Assembly: GCF_000241325.1 (NCBI RefSeq)
Contig: NZ_BAEI01000075.1
Coordinates: 103,058 to 167,057, forward strand
From: Gordonia polyisoprenivorans NBRC 16320 = JCM 10675
Lineage (GTDB): Bacteria > Actinomycetota > Actinomycetes > Mycobacteriales > Mycobacteriaceae
Direction: 5' to 3'
Length of the DNA: 64,000 nucleotides
The position numbers and the translations under genes were made by a program. Shown here piece by piece: positions 44,459 to 53,900 of this stretch. Position 1 is the stretch's first letter. The number at the start of each line of letters is the position of its first letter. The notes beneath the pieces were generated by a model. That model worked only from the letters and a program-made list of their open reading frames with translations, had not been told where the DNA came from and ran no database searches.

Positions 44459-45786
44459 GACGGGCTCACCTGCGCTCCGCGGACCATCGGCCCGAGCATG
44501 ACCACGGTCGCCGGATTCGGCTGTCCCCCGGCCTCATCGGCCGACGATCCGACGCCCACCATGCCCTCGAGCCGGCGCAGGGCGGGACGTTCGCCGGTAC
44601 CGTCGATGGTGACGTCACCGGAGAACGCCGACGGTGTGGCGGTCGGGGCGGTCGGGGTGCGCACCGGCGGGTTGAGCACGGTGCCGTTCGGCTGACCGGG
44701 CGCGCGCACCGGACCGACGCCGATCTCGGCCCCTGTTCCGGTGCACTGTGATCCGCGCATGGTGCCGTAGGTCGGGCAGTCCGCCGCGGTGTACGGCATC
44801 GGTTGGGAGAAGGTGGGCACGGCGGTGATGTTGAACTTTCCGGTGGAGAACACCTGCGCTCCGGCGATGGCGAACTTGTCGGCCTCCGACAGGGTGCGAG
44901 AGAGCCCGTTCGGGTTGTCGGCGACGGTGGACAGGATCGTCGACGTCGAGGTCAGCACGGTGATCAGGTTCTGGCGTTGTGCGGCGACGAACGGCCCCGC
45001 CGTTCCCAGATAGCCTGCGGCCGAAGCGAAGAACGACGCCAGACTCTGCGAGTGCTCGAGGATGCCCTCGGAGATGTGGGTGACCGAGGCGAGGGTTTCG
45101 GTGATCGCCGGCGTGGCGCGCTTGAGGGATTCGACGACGCGCCGGAATTGCGGTGTGGCGTCGATGAACTCATCGACCGCCGATTCGAGTTGCTGCGACG
45201 CGGTGGCCCACTGGTCGATCATCAGACCCAGGTCGGTGCCGCGACCCCCGATGGCCTTGTTCACCGCCGCCAAGGCAACGGTCATCTTGTCCGGCTGTAC
45301 CTCGGCGATGAGGTCGCTCATCTTGGTGAAGATGTCGTAGAGGTTGATCGCGTCGGGACCCGAATCCACGGTGATCTCGTCGCCGTCGGACAGCGAATGC
45401 GCACTGTGTTCGAGCTGCGGGGCGGGGACGAGCTGAACATAGATGTCGCCGAAGAACGTTCGCGGCAGCACACGCATCATCACGTTCGACGGGATCGACC
45501 CGATCACCGAATCCTCGATCGTCAGGTTCACCTCGGAGGACTGGGTGCCCGCATCGATCGACGAGATCTCGCCGACCTTGACGCCGTGATATCGCACCGG
45601 CGCACCGGCGGTGATCAACCCGGCCTGCACCGGGACCTGGGCGTGGATGACGGGGTCGGAGTTGGTCAGATGCGTACTGCGGGCGACCATCCAGAATGCG
45701 AAGGCGCCGACCAGGATCATCGCGATGACCGCACGCACGATGTATCCGCCGCGAGACACCGGATTGCCCGGCAGCATGACCGTCAC
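44455..45786 (-). CDS. mceA: MCE family protein MceA
   Basis: 443 residues, first MCE subunit of the operon. Anchor helix (VRAVIAMILVGAFAFWMVA), MCE domain (VPVQAGLITAGAPVRYHGVK), a helical region, then a Cys-containing segment (AADCPTYGTMRGSQC) and a Pro/Thr-rich tail of about 90 residues that is probably disordered. It begins one base behind the second YrbE gene. Confidence 0.91.
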   Translation of the reverse strand: MTVMLPGNPVSRGGYIVRAVIAMILVGAFAFWMVARSTHLTNSDPVIHAQVPVQAGLITAGAPVRYHGVKVGEISSIDAGTQSSEVNLTIEDSVIGSIPSNVMMRVLPRTFFGDIYVQLVPAPQLEHSAHSLSDGDEITVDSGPDAINLYDIFTKMSDLIAEVQPDKMTVALAAVNKAIGGRGTDLGLMIDQWATASQQLESAVDEFIDATPQFRRVVESLKRATPAITETLASVTHISEGILEHSQSLASFFASAAGYLGTAGPFVAAQRQNLITVLTSTSTILSTVADNPNGLSRTLSEADKFAIAGAQVFSTGKFNITAVPTFSQPMPYTAADCPTYGTMRGSQCTGTGAEIGVGPVRAPGQPNGTVLNPPVRTPTAPTATPSAFSGDVTIDGTGERPALRRLEGMVGVGSSADEAGGQPNPATVVMLGPMVRGAQVSPS

Positions 45787-45787
45787 G

Positions 45788-46648
45788 TCAGATCCCCATT
45801 CCCGGGATCTGGGGCACCAGCCCCCACAGCCCGAATGTGAAGATGACGTCGAAGATGCCGATGGCCAGAATCGAGGTTCGCAGGGCGCGTCCGGCCGCCT
45901 GCCCGACGCCTTCGGGACCGCCGCTGGCGAAATATCCGTAGGAACAGTGCACGAGCGTGACGATCGCAGCGAAGACCACCGCCTTGATCGCCGAGTAGAG
46001 CAGATCGGCGGGCGTCAGTGCCAGGTGGAAGAAGTAGTCGTAGGTACCCGACGATTCGCCGTTGTACCAGACCACCACCAGTCGGGTCGCGATGTAACTG
46101 GCGAGCAGACCGATCATGTAAATCGGCAGGATGCAGACCATCGCCGCGATCATGCGGGTGGTCGCGAGGAACGGGATCGAGCGGATCGCCATCACGTCGA
46201 GCGCGGCGATCTCGTCGGAGATCCGCATGGCACCGACCTGCGCGGTGAAGCCGGTGCCCACCTTGGCGGCGAGCGCGATGGCGACGACGACCGGAGCGAG
46301 CTCGCGGGTGTTGGCGATCGCCGAGAGCATGCCCGACAAGGTGGTCATGCCGACGAGTTGCAGTCCGCGATAGGTTTCGACGCCCAGCATCATGGCCGCG
46401 GCCAGCGACATCGCCAGGACGATGCCCATCGTCCCACCGCCGGACAGCAGCGACTTACCGCCGAAGGTCACCTCGGCGATCTGGTTGAGTACATGCTTGC
46501 GGTAGTGCACGAGTGTGTAGGGCACCGCAGCGATCGCGCGCAGGATGAAGGTGACGTACTCGCCGAGCCGGACGAAGCCGTCGACGAATGCGGAGAGGCG
46601 GCGCGTCGAGCGCACCCGGATGCGGTAACCAATGTCTGCGCTGACCAT
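45788..46648 (-). CDS. yrbEB: YrbE/MlaE-type ABC permease, second copy (YrbEB)
   Basis: 286-residue integral membrane protein of the MlaE family with five or six helices. Family signatures are GMTTLSGMLSAIANTRELAP, TGFTAQVGAMRISDEIAALDVM and GPEGVGQAAGRAL. With the first YrbE it forms the membrane base of the mce importer; the ATPase (MceG/MkL) is encoded elsewhere, as usual. It begins directly behind yrbEA with no gap. Confidence 0.94.
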   Translation of the reverse strand: MVSADIGYRIRVRSTRRLSAFVDGFVRLGEYVTFILRAIAAVPYTLVHYRKHVLNQIAEVTFGGKSLLSGGGTMGIVLAMSLAAAMMLGVETYRGLQLVGMTTLSGMLSAIANTRELAPVVVAIALAAKVGTGFTAQVGAMRISDEIAALDVMAIRSIPFLATTRMIAAMVCILPIYMIGLLASYIATRLVVVWYNGESSGTYDYFFHLALTPADLLYSAIKAVVFAAIVTLVHCSYGYFASGGPEGVGQAAGRALRTSILAIGIFDVIFTFGLWGLVPQIPGMGI

Positions 46649-47458
46649 CTAGTACGACCCCACAGCCGGCACCATCACCGAATAGAGCTGTGACAGAACG
46701 GTGTTGAAGATGAACACCAGAGCGAAGGCGATCACCACCGCCTCGTTGACGGCATCGGCGACTCCCCGTGGACCGCCGCGAGCATGTAATCCCTTGAAGC
46801 AGGCCACGATCGTCGACAGCAGCGCGAACACCGCCGCCTTCACCAGTGCCATCACGAAGTCCGAGGTGCGCCCGTACTGGCTGAATGTCGCCATGAACGC
46901 GCCGGCCGGAAGATGTTGCACGTAGACGTGATAGAGGTAGCAGGCCCCGACGCCGGTCACGGTGATCAGCGAGCACAGGACCAGCGACACGATGATCCCC
47001 GCAGCGATACGCGGGGCCACGAGCCGCTCGATCACGTTGAGGCCCATCACCTCCATGGCATCGACTTCTTCGCGGATCTTGCGGGAGCCCAGGTCGGTGC
47101 AGATCGCGGAGCCAGCGACGCCGGCCATCATCAGCGCGCTGACGAGCGCCGAGGCCTGTCCGACGATGATGAAGGCGACGACGGCGCCCGAATAGCCGCC
47201 GGCGCCGATGCGGCCGGCGAGTTCGCCGACCGACACCGCGATGAACACGCCGACCGGGATCATCAGCAGCAACGACGGACCGGTACTGACCCGGCCGATG
47301 AAGACCGTCTGATTCACCGTTTCGGTGATCGAGAGACGGAACCGGAAGATGGCGACCACGAGCGAACCGATCGCCTGTAGCGCAAAGCCCAAAGTGTGTC
47401 CGGCCTCATTGGCCAGATCACGTAGCGGCCCCTTGGATGCGGGCAGCTCGAACGCCAT
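46649..47458 (-). CDS. yrbEA: YrbE/MlaE-type ABC permease, first copy (YrbEA)
   Basis: 269 residues, first gene of the mce operon. Signatures are VAGSAICTDLGSRKIREEVDAMEVMG (read in part) and GPRGVADAVNEAVV near the C-terminus. The ATG follows a GGGGG-containing site; the upstream extension to 47494 is not supported. The operon promoter must lie in the 114 bases between this start and the divergent secreted-protein gene, where a palindrome is found. Confidence 0.94.
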   Translation of the reverse strand: MAFELPASKGPLRDLANEAGHTLGFALQAIGSLVVAIFRFRLSITETVNQTVFIGRVSTGPSLLLMIPVGVFIAVSVGELAGRIGAGGYSGAVVAFIIVGQASALVSALMMAGVAGSAICTDLGSRKIREEVDAMEVMGLNVIERLVAPRIAAGIIVSLVLCSLITVTGVGACYLYHVYVQHLPAGAFMATFSQYGRTSDFVMALVKAAVFALLSTIVACFKGLHARGGPRGVADAVNEAVVIAFALVFIFNTVLSQLYSVMVPAVGSY

Positions 47459-47513
47459 ACGACCCCCAGGTGTGGCATGTGATCGAGATCTCAACTGTCG
47501 ATCGTCACGCTAA

Positions 47514-47535
47514 CATACTTCATATATGAAATGTG
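47514..47535. promoter_or_regulatory. palindrome in the mce/secreted-protein divergent promoter region
   Basis: Perfect 12-base palindrome TTCATATATGAA (47519-47530) within a 22-base imperfect one (9 of 11 positions per arm). It is strikingly AT-rich for this genome and lies 56 bases upstream of the mce operon start and 38 bases upstream of the secreted-protein start. It may be an operator for both. It does not resemble the TnnAACnnGTTnnA sites of KstR. Confidence 0.65.
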
Positions 47536-47572
47536 AAACACGAAAACTTTGCGCCGAATGGAGCTCGCCGAC

Positions 47573-47977
47573 ATGAGATCGATACCTGTCCGAATCGCCG
47601 TGACCACGGCGTTTGTTGTCATCACCGGTGCCGTGGGCGGTGTCGTGGGTATCGGGCCGGCTTCGGCCGCGGTGGTCCCCACGCTCGCGGTCACCACCGC
47701 GGGCAGCGCCGACTGGACGATCACCTATGACATCGGAGCCGGCCCGCACACCGACGGTCGCTGCACCGTCGTCGTCGATTCGCGCACTCTCGTGCGCGAC
47801 GGCACCGAACGCACGCTGACCTTGCCGGGCTCCGCTGTCCGACCCGGCCGGCATCCCGTCCGCGTGCGATGCGGCGCCGCCACCAGCCCGACCCTGTGGA
47901 TCTACGCGCCCCGCGGCCAGATCAACGACATCGGCACCTGGGCCTCCAACACCACCGCCGGCGTCCTGGGGATCTGA
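47573..47977 (+). CDS. small secreted protein
   Basis: 134 residues with a Sec signal peptide (MRSIPVRIAVTTAFVVITG, cut probably after PASA). The mature part of about 100 residues is beta-rich with two cysteines (GRCTVVV and VRVRCGAA) likely to form a disulfide; it may be a small immunoglobulin-like domain. No family recognised. The start used has GGAG nine bases upstream; ATG at 47558 is another possibility. Divergent from the mce operon. Confidence 0.75.
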   Translation: MRSIPVRIAVTTAFVVITGAVGGVVGIGPASAAVVPTLAVTTAGSADWTITYDIGAGPHTDGRCTVVVDSRTLVRDGTERTLTLPGSAVRPGRHPVRVRCGAATSPTLWIYAPRGQINDIGTWASNTTAGVLGI

Positions 47978-47992
47978 ACGTCTCCTGTAGGC

Positions 47993-48067
47993 CGATGGTC
48001 GAACCAGCCTCGGCTGACGGCGGTCTCGAGGGTCGGCGCCAGGGGCGCCTCCCACCTCGACCATCGG
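47993..48067 (-). repeat. dispersed palindromic repeat, copy C1 (inverted)
   Basis: Core TCGAGG (48026-48031), 23 bases, CCTCGA (48055-48060). The interval contains GGCGCC-AGG-GGCGCC, a stem unlike those of copies A, B or D. It lies head to head with copy C2, 14 bases apart, in the gap between the secreted-protein and ribokinase genes. Confidence 0.85.
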
Positions 48068-48081
48068 GTGGGAGCCTTTCA

Positions 48082-48150
48082 TCGATGGTCGAGGTGCGAG
48101 GCGCGTGCGCCTGGCCTCGAGACCCCCTGCCACGGTGCTGGTTTCACAAC
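48082..48150 (+). repeat. dispersed palindromic repeat, copy C2 (direct)
   Basis: Core TCGAGG (48089-48094), 20 bases with GGCGC-GT-GCGCC (48100-48111), then CCTCGA (48115-48120). The 3' flank GGTGCTGGTTTCACAAC resembles the CAGCTGGTTCCA flank of copies B and D. Confidence 0.85.
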
Positions 48151-48174
48151 CGCCTCACCGGCATAATCGACACG

Positions 48175-49023
48175 ATGAACTCCTCGTCGCGTGTCGCCGT
48201 GGTCGGCACCCTCAATCTCGACCAGGTGGTGCACGTCGAGCGTCTACCCGCCGACGGTGAGACGGTCCTCGGGCTGTCCCAGACGGAGCGGCCGGGCGGC
48301 AAGGGCGCCAATCAGGCCGCGGCAGCGGCAGCGATCACCTCGACGTCGCTGATCGCCGCGGTCGGCGACGACGCGGCGGGCACCACGATGCTCGAATATC
48401 AACGTGCTCAGGGTGTCGACGTCGAGCACGTTCGTCGCGTCACCGGCCTCAGCGGACGGGCGGTCATCGAGGTCGACGCCGACGGCACCAACCGGATCAT
48501 CGTGCTCTCCGGTGCGAATGCCGAGCTGACCGCCGATCGCGTCACGGCGTCCTTGGACGCACTGGACCCCGAAGTGGTTCTCACACAGCTGGAGTCGCCC
48601 CGCGAGGTCACCGACGCCGCTGCACGGTGGTGCCGAGCCCATCTGAGGCGCTTCGTCCTCAATCCCAGTCCCGTCGCGGCACTGGATGATTCGATACTGG
48701 CACTGGCCGACCCGCTGGTCGTCAACGAGATCGAGGCCGCCTACTACGGCACAGCCGACGATCTCGAGTTGCTGGCGCAACGGCTTCGGTCACGCTGCAC
48801 GTCGGCGGTCATCACCCTGGGCGCCGAGGGGGTGCTCGTCGTCGACGACGGTCGCGTCACCCGCATCAACGTGCGCGGAGTCACCGCCGTCGACACCACC
48901 GGGGCCGGCGACGTCTTCGCCGGAACCCTGGTCGCGCACCTCGCCGCCGGCATCGAACTTCCCGAGGCGGCGTCGCTCGCCGCGGACACCGCAACCGATT
49001 TCGTGTCCCGGTCACGCAACTGA
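48175..49023 (+). CDS. PfkB-family sugar kinase, ribokinase-like
   Basis: 282 residues. N-terminal substrate signature RPGGKGANQAAAAAAI and C-terminal ATP/anion-hole signature VDTTGAGDVFAGTLVAHLA, with the catalytic Asp in GAGD. Best fit is ribokinase (ribose to ribose-5-phosphate); other nucleoside or sugar kinases of the family cannot be excluded. No transporter or regulator for ribose is adjacent. The start is the ATG of MNSSSRVAVVG; upstream sequence is the dispersed repeat. Confidence 0.87.
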   Translation: MNSSSRVAVVGTLNLDQVVHVERLPADGETVLGLSQTERPGGKGANQAAAAAAITSTSLIAAVGDDAAGTTMLEYQRAQGVDVEHVRRVTGLSGRAVIEVDADGTNRIIVLSGANAELTADRVTASLDALDPEVVLTQLESPREVTDAAARWCRAHLRRFVLNPSPVAALDDSILALADPLVVNEIEAAYYGTADDLELLAQRLRSRCTSAVITLGAEGVLVVDDGRVTRINVRGVTAVDTTGAGDVFAGTLVAHLAAGIELPEAASLAADTATDFVSRSRN

Positions 49024-49043
49024 CGACCCCGCAATCGAGCCCC

Positions 49044-50153
49044 TCAGTCTGCCGCACCCAGCCGATCCTCGGGCCGAAACGGCTCGGCAACCGTCCCGGC
49101 GACCACCGACTCGGCGAGCGCCTCGCCGAGGACCGGTGCGTGTTTGAAGAGATTGTGTCCGGCAATCACGTAGGCGTTGCCCGACTTCCAGATCGCCACC
49201 CCGTCGTCACCCCAGGGCAGACGTGTGACCCAGCAGTGCACGATGCCGATCGGTTCGTGTACGAGCCCGGGAAGCGCTCGGGAAGCGTAGGCGATCGCGT
49301 TGTCGGCCGAGCGGGCCAGGGCGTCGGCGTCGTCGATGGCTCCGTCATCATGGGCGACAACCGAATCGGAGAGACCGAGCCCGAACGCGGAGCGGTCGGG
49401 ATAGGCCGCGGCATACACGCCCGACACCCCGAACGCTCCGCTGCCGTCCTGCAGTGTCGGCAGCCGGTCGGGAACCTCGCGCAGGGCGAACGACACCCGG
49501 ACATGCGCACCGAGTTCGACCGGTATCGCCACCGAGAACGCGCGGGCCAGGGCAGCGGTGCCGCGTCCGGCTGCCACCACCACCGCGCCGTGCGTGGATA
49601 CCGTTGTCGGGGTGCGTATCTCAACTCCTGCCGGACGGTCGCGCACCGTGATCGCCTGCTCGGCGATCAGCCCGGCCCCGGTCGTTGCCTCTCGTGCCTC
49701 GTCCGCCAGACGCGCAATCGCCGTTCGGGTGTCGATCGACCCGCCATTCGGGTCGAATACCGCTCCGCCGTTGTAGGCGCCGAGTATCGGTAGCAGCGAG
49801 GCCAGTTCGTCACGATCGACGAGTCGCGCCCCGATGTCGGCATGATCCTCGAGGAGGGCCAGCCGTCGCACGGCGGTCGGTCCGAGCGCGAGCGCGCCGT
49901 CGTCGCTGACGAGTCGCACACCGAAGGTGTCCTCCCAGTCGCGCCACTGCCGTCGTGCCCGGACCGCGAGTGCCACCATCCGCGGATCGTCGTGCGCGTG
50001 CCGGAAGATTCGCGATACTCCCGCCGACTGTCCCGAACCGGGCGTTCCGGACTCGAAGACCGTCACCGAGTACCCACGGGAACGTAACGCGTGTGCCGCC
50101 GACAGTCCGACGATGCCCGCGCCGATGACGGCGACGTCCGAGGTGGTGGTCAT
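49044..50153 (-). CDS. FAD-dependent amino acid oxidase (DAO family)
   Basis: 369 residues. Dinucleotide loop VIGAGIVGLSAAHALRSRGY at the N-terminus, the SAGVSRIFRHAHDDPRM segment typical of sarcosine-oxidase-like enzymes, and a C-terminal FAD contact around VIAGHNLFKHAPVLGEAL. Substrate is not certain: N-methyl amino acids or D-amino acids are usual. Converges with the ribokinase gene and is divergent from the DJ-1 gene. Confidence 0.87.
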   Translation of the reverse strand: MTTTSDVAVIGAGIVGLSAAHALRSRGYSVTVFESGTPGSGQSAGVSRIFRHAHDDPRMVALAVRARRQWRDWEDTFGVRLVSDDGALALGPTAVRRLALLEDHADIGARLVDRDELASLLPILGAYNGGAVFDPNGGSIDTRTAIARLADEAREATTGAGLIAEQAITVRDRPAGVEIRTPTTVSTHGAVVVAAGRGTAALARAFSVAIPVELGAHVRVSFALREVPDRLPTLQDGSGAFGVSGVYAAAYPDRSAFGLGLSDSVVAHDDGAIDDADALARSADNAIAYASRALPGLVHEPIGIVHCWVTRLPWGDDGVAIWKSGNAYVIAGHNLFKHAPVLGEALAESVVAGTVAEPFRPEDRLGAAD

Positions 50154-50201
50154 GTGCCCGACAGTACAAGCGCAAGCCTATTGAAGGGTTGACACGACAG
50201 G

Positions 50202-50227
50202 GTTTGGACAGGCCGGTGACGGGGTAT
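50202..50227 (+). promoter_or_regulatory. SigF/SigB-like promoter before the DJ-1/PfpI gene
   Basis: GTTT (50202-50205) and GGGTAT (50222-50227) are separated by 16 bases, matching the GTTT-N15-17-GGGTAT pattern of general-stress sigma factors in mycobacteria. It ends 45 bases before the ATG. Confidence 0.6.
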
Positions 50228-50272
50228 CCACGACGACCGGGGGGAGAGAACAGACGCGAAAGGAGCAGCACC

Positions 50273-50842
50273 ATGGCTGAAGAACTCAAGGGAATCACCG
50301 TCGCATTTCTCGTCGCACCCGAGGGCATCGAGCAGGTCGAGCTCACCGAACCGTGGCGGGCGGTCGAAGAGGTCGGCGGCACGCCGAGATTGGTGTCCAC
50401 CGACAGCGGAACGGTGCAGGCGTTCGAGCATCTCGACAAGGCCGACACCTTCGACGTCGACGCCACCACCGACACCGTCACCCCCGACGACTTCGATGCG
50501 CTCGTGTTGCCCGGTGGGGTGGCCAACCCGGACTACCTGCGCACCGTCGAGTCCGCGGTCGACTTCATCAAGGGCTTCTTCGACGCCGGCAAGCCGGTCG
50601 CCGCGATCTGCCACGCACCGTGGACCCTCGTCGAAGCCGATGTGGTCCGGGGTCGCTCGATCACCTCGTGGCCGAGTGTGAAGACCGACATCGCCAATGC
50701 CGGCGGCAACTGGGTGGACGAAGAGGTGGTGGTGGATCGCAACGGGCCCAACACCCTCATCACCAGCCGCAAGCCGGACGATCTGGCCGCCTTCAACTCC
50801 GCACTCGTCGTGGAGTTCGGTCGCAGCACCGCCGACGCCTGA
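50273..50842 (+). CDS. DJ-1/PfpI family protein
   Basis: 189 residues, single glutamine-amidotransferase-like domain. The nucleophile elbow is AAICHAPWTLVEA with Cys113 and adjacent histidine, and the acidic partner is in VAPEGIEQVEL near residue 18. The group includes deglycase, chaperone and protease annotations; the exact activity is unsettled. AAAGGAG precedes the ATG. The promoter-like motif upstream suggests induction by general stress. The 3' end carries a duplicated 17-base segment that includes the stop codon. Confidence 0.9.
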   Translation: MAEELKGITVAFLVAPEGIEQVELTEPWRAVEEVGGTPRLVSTDSGTVQAFEHLDKADTFDVDATTDTVTPDDFDALVLPGGVANPDYLRTVESAVDFIKGFFDAGKPVAAICHAPWTLVEADVVRGRSITSWPSVKTDIANAGGNWVDEEVVVDRNGPNTLITSRKPDDLAAFNSALVVEFGRSTADA

Positions 50843-50860
50843 GGACCGCCGACGCCTGAG
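50828..50860. repeat. 17-bp tandem duplication across the DJ-1 stop codon
   Basis: ACCGCCGACGCCTGAG occurs at 50828-50843 and again at 50845-50860. The first copy provides the real TGA, the second lies in the untranslated region. It looks like a recent duplication. Confidence 0.85.
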
Positions 50861-50865
50861 CAGCG

Positions 50866-50902
50866 CCCCGGCGTCGCGTATATCGATTCGCAGACGCCGG
50901 GG
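50866..50902 (+). terminator. hairpin terminator of the DJ-1/PfpI gene
   Basis: Perfect 10-base arms CCCCGGCGTC and GACGCCGGGG, extended inside by GCG/CGC with one bulge. It starts 24 bases behind the stop; no T-run follows. Confidence 0.7.
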
Positions 50903-50992
50903 ACGCCATGCTGTCCGATTCGGTCCGGACTGCGGTTGAATAGGCATCAGTGTTGTCGCGTCGGGCGATGACCCCGGCGGAAGACCGCGACG

Positions 50993-53900
50993 ATGTCACC
51001 GGACACCAGCACGAGTCAGACTCCTACCCGCACCCTGCGCGTGGCGCTCGCCATGCGTGGCGGGGTGAGCATGGCGGTATGGATCGGCGGGGTGATCGCG
51101 GAGTTGGATCTGTTGCGGCGGGCCACCGATGACACCCCTGACACCTCGGGCCGCGCAAAGATCTATCGTGAGTTGCTCGGCGAGGCCCACTACAAGGGTG
51201 TCGAGTTCGACATCCTCGCCGGAGCCAGCGCGGGTGGGCTCAACGCGGTGCTCTTCGCACTTGCGCAGAGCTATGGGGTGGTCACCGACTCGATCGTGCG
51301 CAGCACGTGGGAAAACGACGGTGGTCTCTGGGATCTGCTGCGCAGCCCGTCCGACAACGCCGCAGCGGATCGCTGGTCGGGCTTTCGCGCCGTCGACTCC
51401 GTGTTGTCCGGCGACGGGCGATTCCTGACTCTGGCCGTCACAGCGGTGAATAGGATCGCCGCCGCTCCGAGACTGTCGAAACGGCAGCCGCCGCAAGCAC
51501 TGAGCGTTGAACTCGCCGCCACCCTGCTCCCCGACCCGGACAAGCAGGTGACCACCGGCCGCGGCGGTTTCTCCTTCACCCGCCGGCCCGGTGGGTTGAG
51601 CTCGGCGTACTCGACCATTCCCGGATTGGGCGACGACGAGTCCGCCGCCGAGGTCGCTCGGCAGGCCATGGCACTGGCGATCCGATCGACATCGTCGTTT
51701 CCGGGCGCCTTCGAACCGGCGACGGTGTATTCGATCGACTCTCCCGAGGAGATCGCGCCGAACAGCGGCGGAAAACCCAACATGGACAGAGTGTTTCCGT
51801 TCGCTCGCGCTGCCACGGGTGGCGACACGGCGGTCGGCACCACGGTGTCCGGCGACGCACCTTTTCTCGTCATCGACGGTGGGGTCTTCGACAACATCCC
51901 GATCGACCGTGCGATCCGCGCCATCCAACGCGCCCCCGCGTCGGCGCCCACCGAGCGCGTGCTGATGTACCTCGACCCACAACCGCCCGCGCAACCCGAA
52001 CCCATCCCGGTGCCGGCGACGGACAATGCGCAGCGACGAGTGCTCGCCAAGCAAACCGCCCAATTGTCGCGCTGGCTCAACGTCATTCGCTCCGGCATGT
52101 CGATGAAGAGCCGGCAGGAGTCGGCCGAGGACGAGATCACCTACATCCGCGAACACAACGACAGCGTGCTCGCGCTGCGCGGACGCACCGAAGAACTCGC
52201 CGCATGGTTGGGAACCGCCAAGGGCCCTCTGCCGAGCATTCCGGTGAGCCGCTACATCCAGTCCCGGATCGGTTCCGACGCACAGCATTACAGCGAGATC
52301 CTCACCGCACCACACACAATGCTGTTCACCCCGCCGTTCCCGGCCGAGCCACGCACACCCATCGAACCACTGATCAGCCTGCGCATCAAAGACGCACTCG
52401 CCCAGGCTTACACGAGGGTCACCCCCGGCTCGACCGCAGCTGGCTCCGACTCGCAGGCCCAGTCGGTGATGACCCGTGGGGACGTCACCGCCGCCATCGA
52501 CGCGACACAATTCCTGATCGCCTGGGCACGTGCGCTCGAGGGCGCCGGGAAGGACGCGGCGAGCGCGCTCAAGCCCTCGCTGTATCGCTGCGGCGCCGTG
52601 CTTCTACAAGCCCGCCATCTCACCGTCGACACCGCGCTGGCGTCGGTGGCCGCGACCCCGGAGCGATGGACCGATGCGCTCGTCGACGGTATCGCCGCGC
52701 AGGGCCGCCTGACCATCAGCACCGAGGTGAACTGTGCGCTGAAACAGGGCAACAGCGTCGACGACGCGGCCTTCTACAGTGCCCTGTCGCCGTCGATGAC
52801 AGCGAGTGGGATCGGATTCACCTCCGGCGCCGACTCCTCGGCACTCCTCACCACGCTCTGGGGCCACCTCGACGAACACCTGGCAGCCCTCGTGACGATC
52901 TCCGCCGAGGCCGACGAGGAGTTCTGGAATGAATCCCTGTATCGCGCTCTGGCACAGAACTTTTCCACGAACGGCACGTACACGTGCTACAACATCGTGC
53001 GACTCATCGCCGCCTCGGGCGGACCCGACACCCAGTCGGTCATCCGCTACCACCAGATCACCGGTGACGAACCGCCGGCCACCGCCGACTCCGACTACCT
53101 CAAAGCCCTTCGCGCCGACGCCGTCGCGACCCAGTTGGAGGCATGGCTCAAGCACGACACCGCGATCGACGCCATCGATCCGCAACAGTTGTCGGAGTGG
53201 ATGGCCAAGATCGATGGTCTCGAACGTGCCGAGGACAAACTCTGCGGCACACCCTTGGCTCGTTTCGCCGGCTTCCTCGACTGGCGGTGGCGCGCGAGCG
53301 ACTGGCGTTGGGGCCGAGTCAATGCCGCCTCGGGCATCGTCGATCTCCTCCTGCCGGACGATCCGCGTGCCGACGCCGAGCAGAAGACCCGGCAGGACGC
53401 GCGGCGGTACTACAAGAAGAGACTTCAGAAAGAGATCGTCGCCGAAGACCCCGACGCCCAAGCGATTCCCGCGCGGGGCCTCGGTGCGATCACCGACCTC
53501 CCGTCGTCGTATCGCGTGGGTCTCGTCTCGCGCGCCTCCGGTCTGGTGATCCGGGCGTTGCAACCGGCGTCGATCTTTCCGAGCCCGGTCAAGAAGTCCG
53601 TCGTGATCATCGGTGTCGCACTGTTGCGCGTCATCCCGGTCCTGTTGGGGTTGATCGTCGACCCGCTGCGCCTGCTGATCGCGCTGGCGGCGACCCTCCT
53701 GACGTCCTTTCTCCTGCCGGGCGATTCCGAGACGGGGCCGGCGCTCTGGTACACCGTCTCGTTTCTCACCGTCATCATCGGCGGACTGTTGGTCCTACGT
53801 TCCCTTGCCGCAGACAGCAAGTGGCGCAACATGAATCGCCGGCTGGAACAAACCGTCACCGGCGGCCCACACGAGTCCTGGCTCGGTGCCCTGCACTTCG

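Noticed and set aside
50189..50194. TTGACA as -35 box for the DJ-1 gene
   Set aside because: No -10-like hexamer occurs 16-18 bases downstream; the GTTT/GGGTAT pair fits better.
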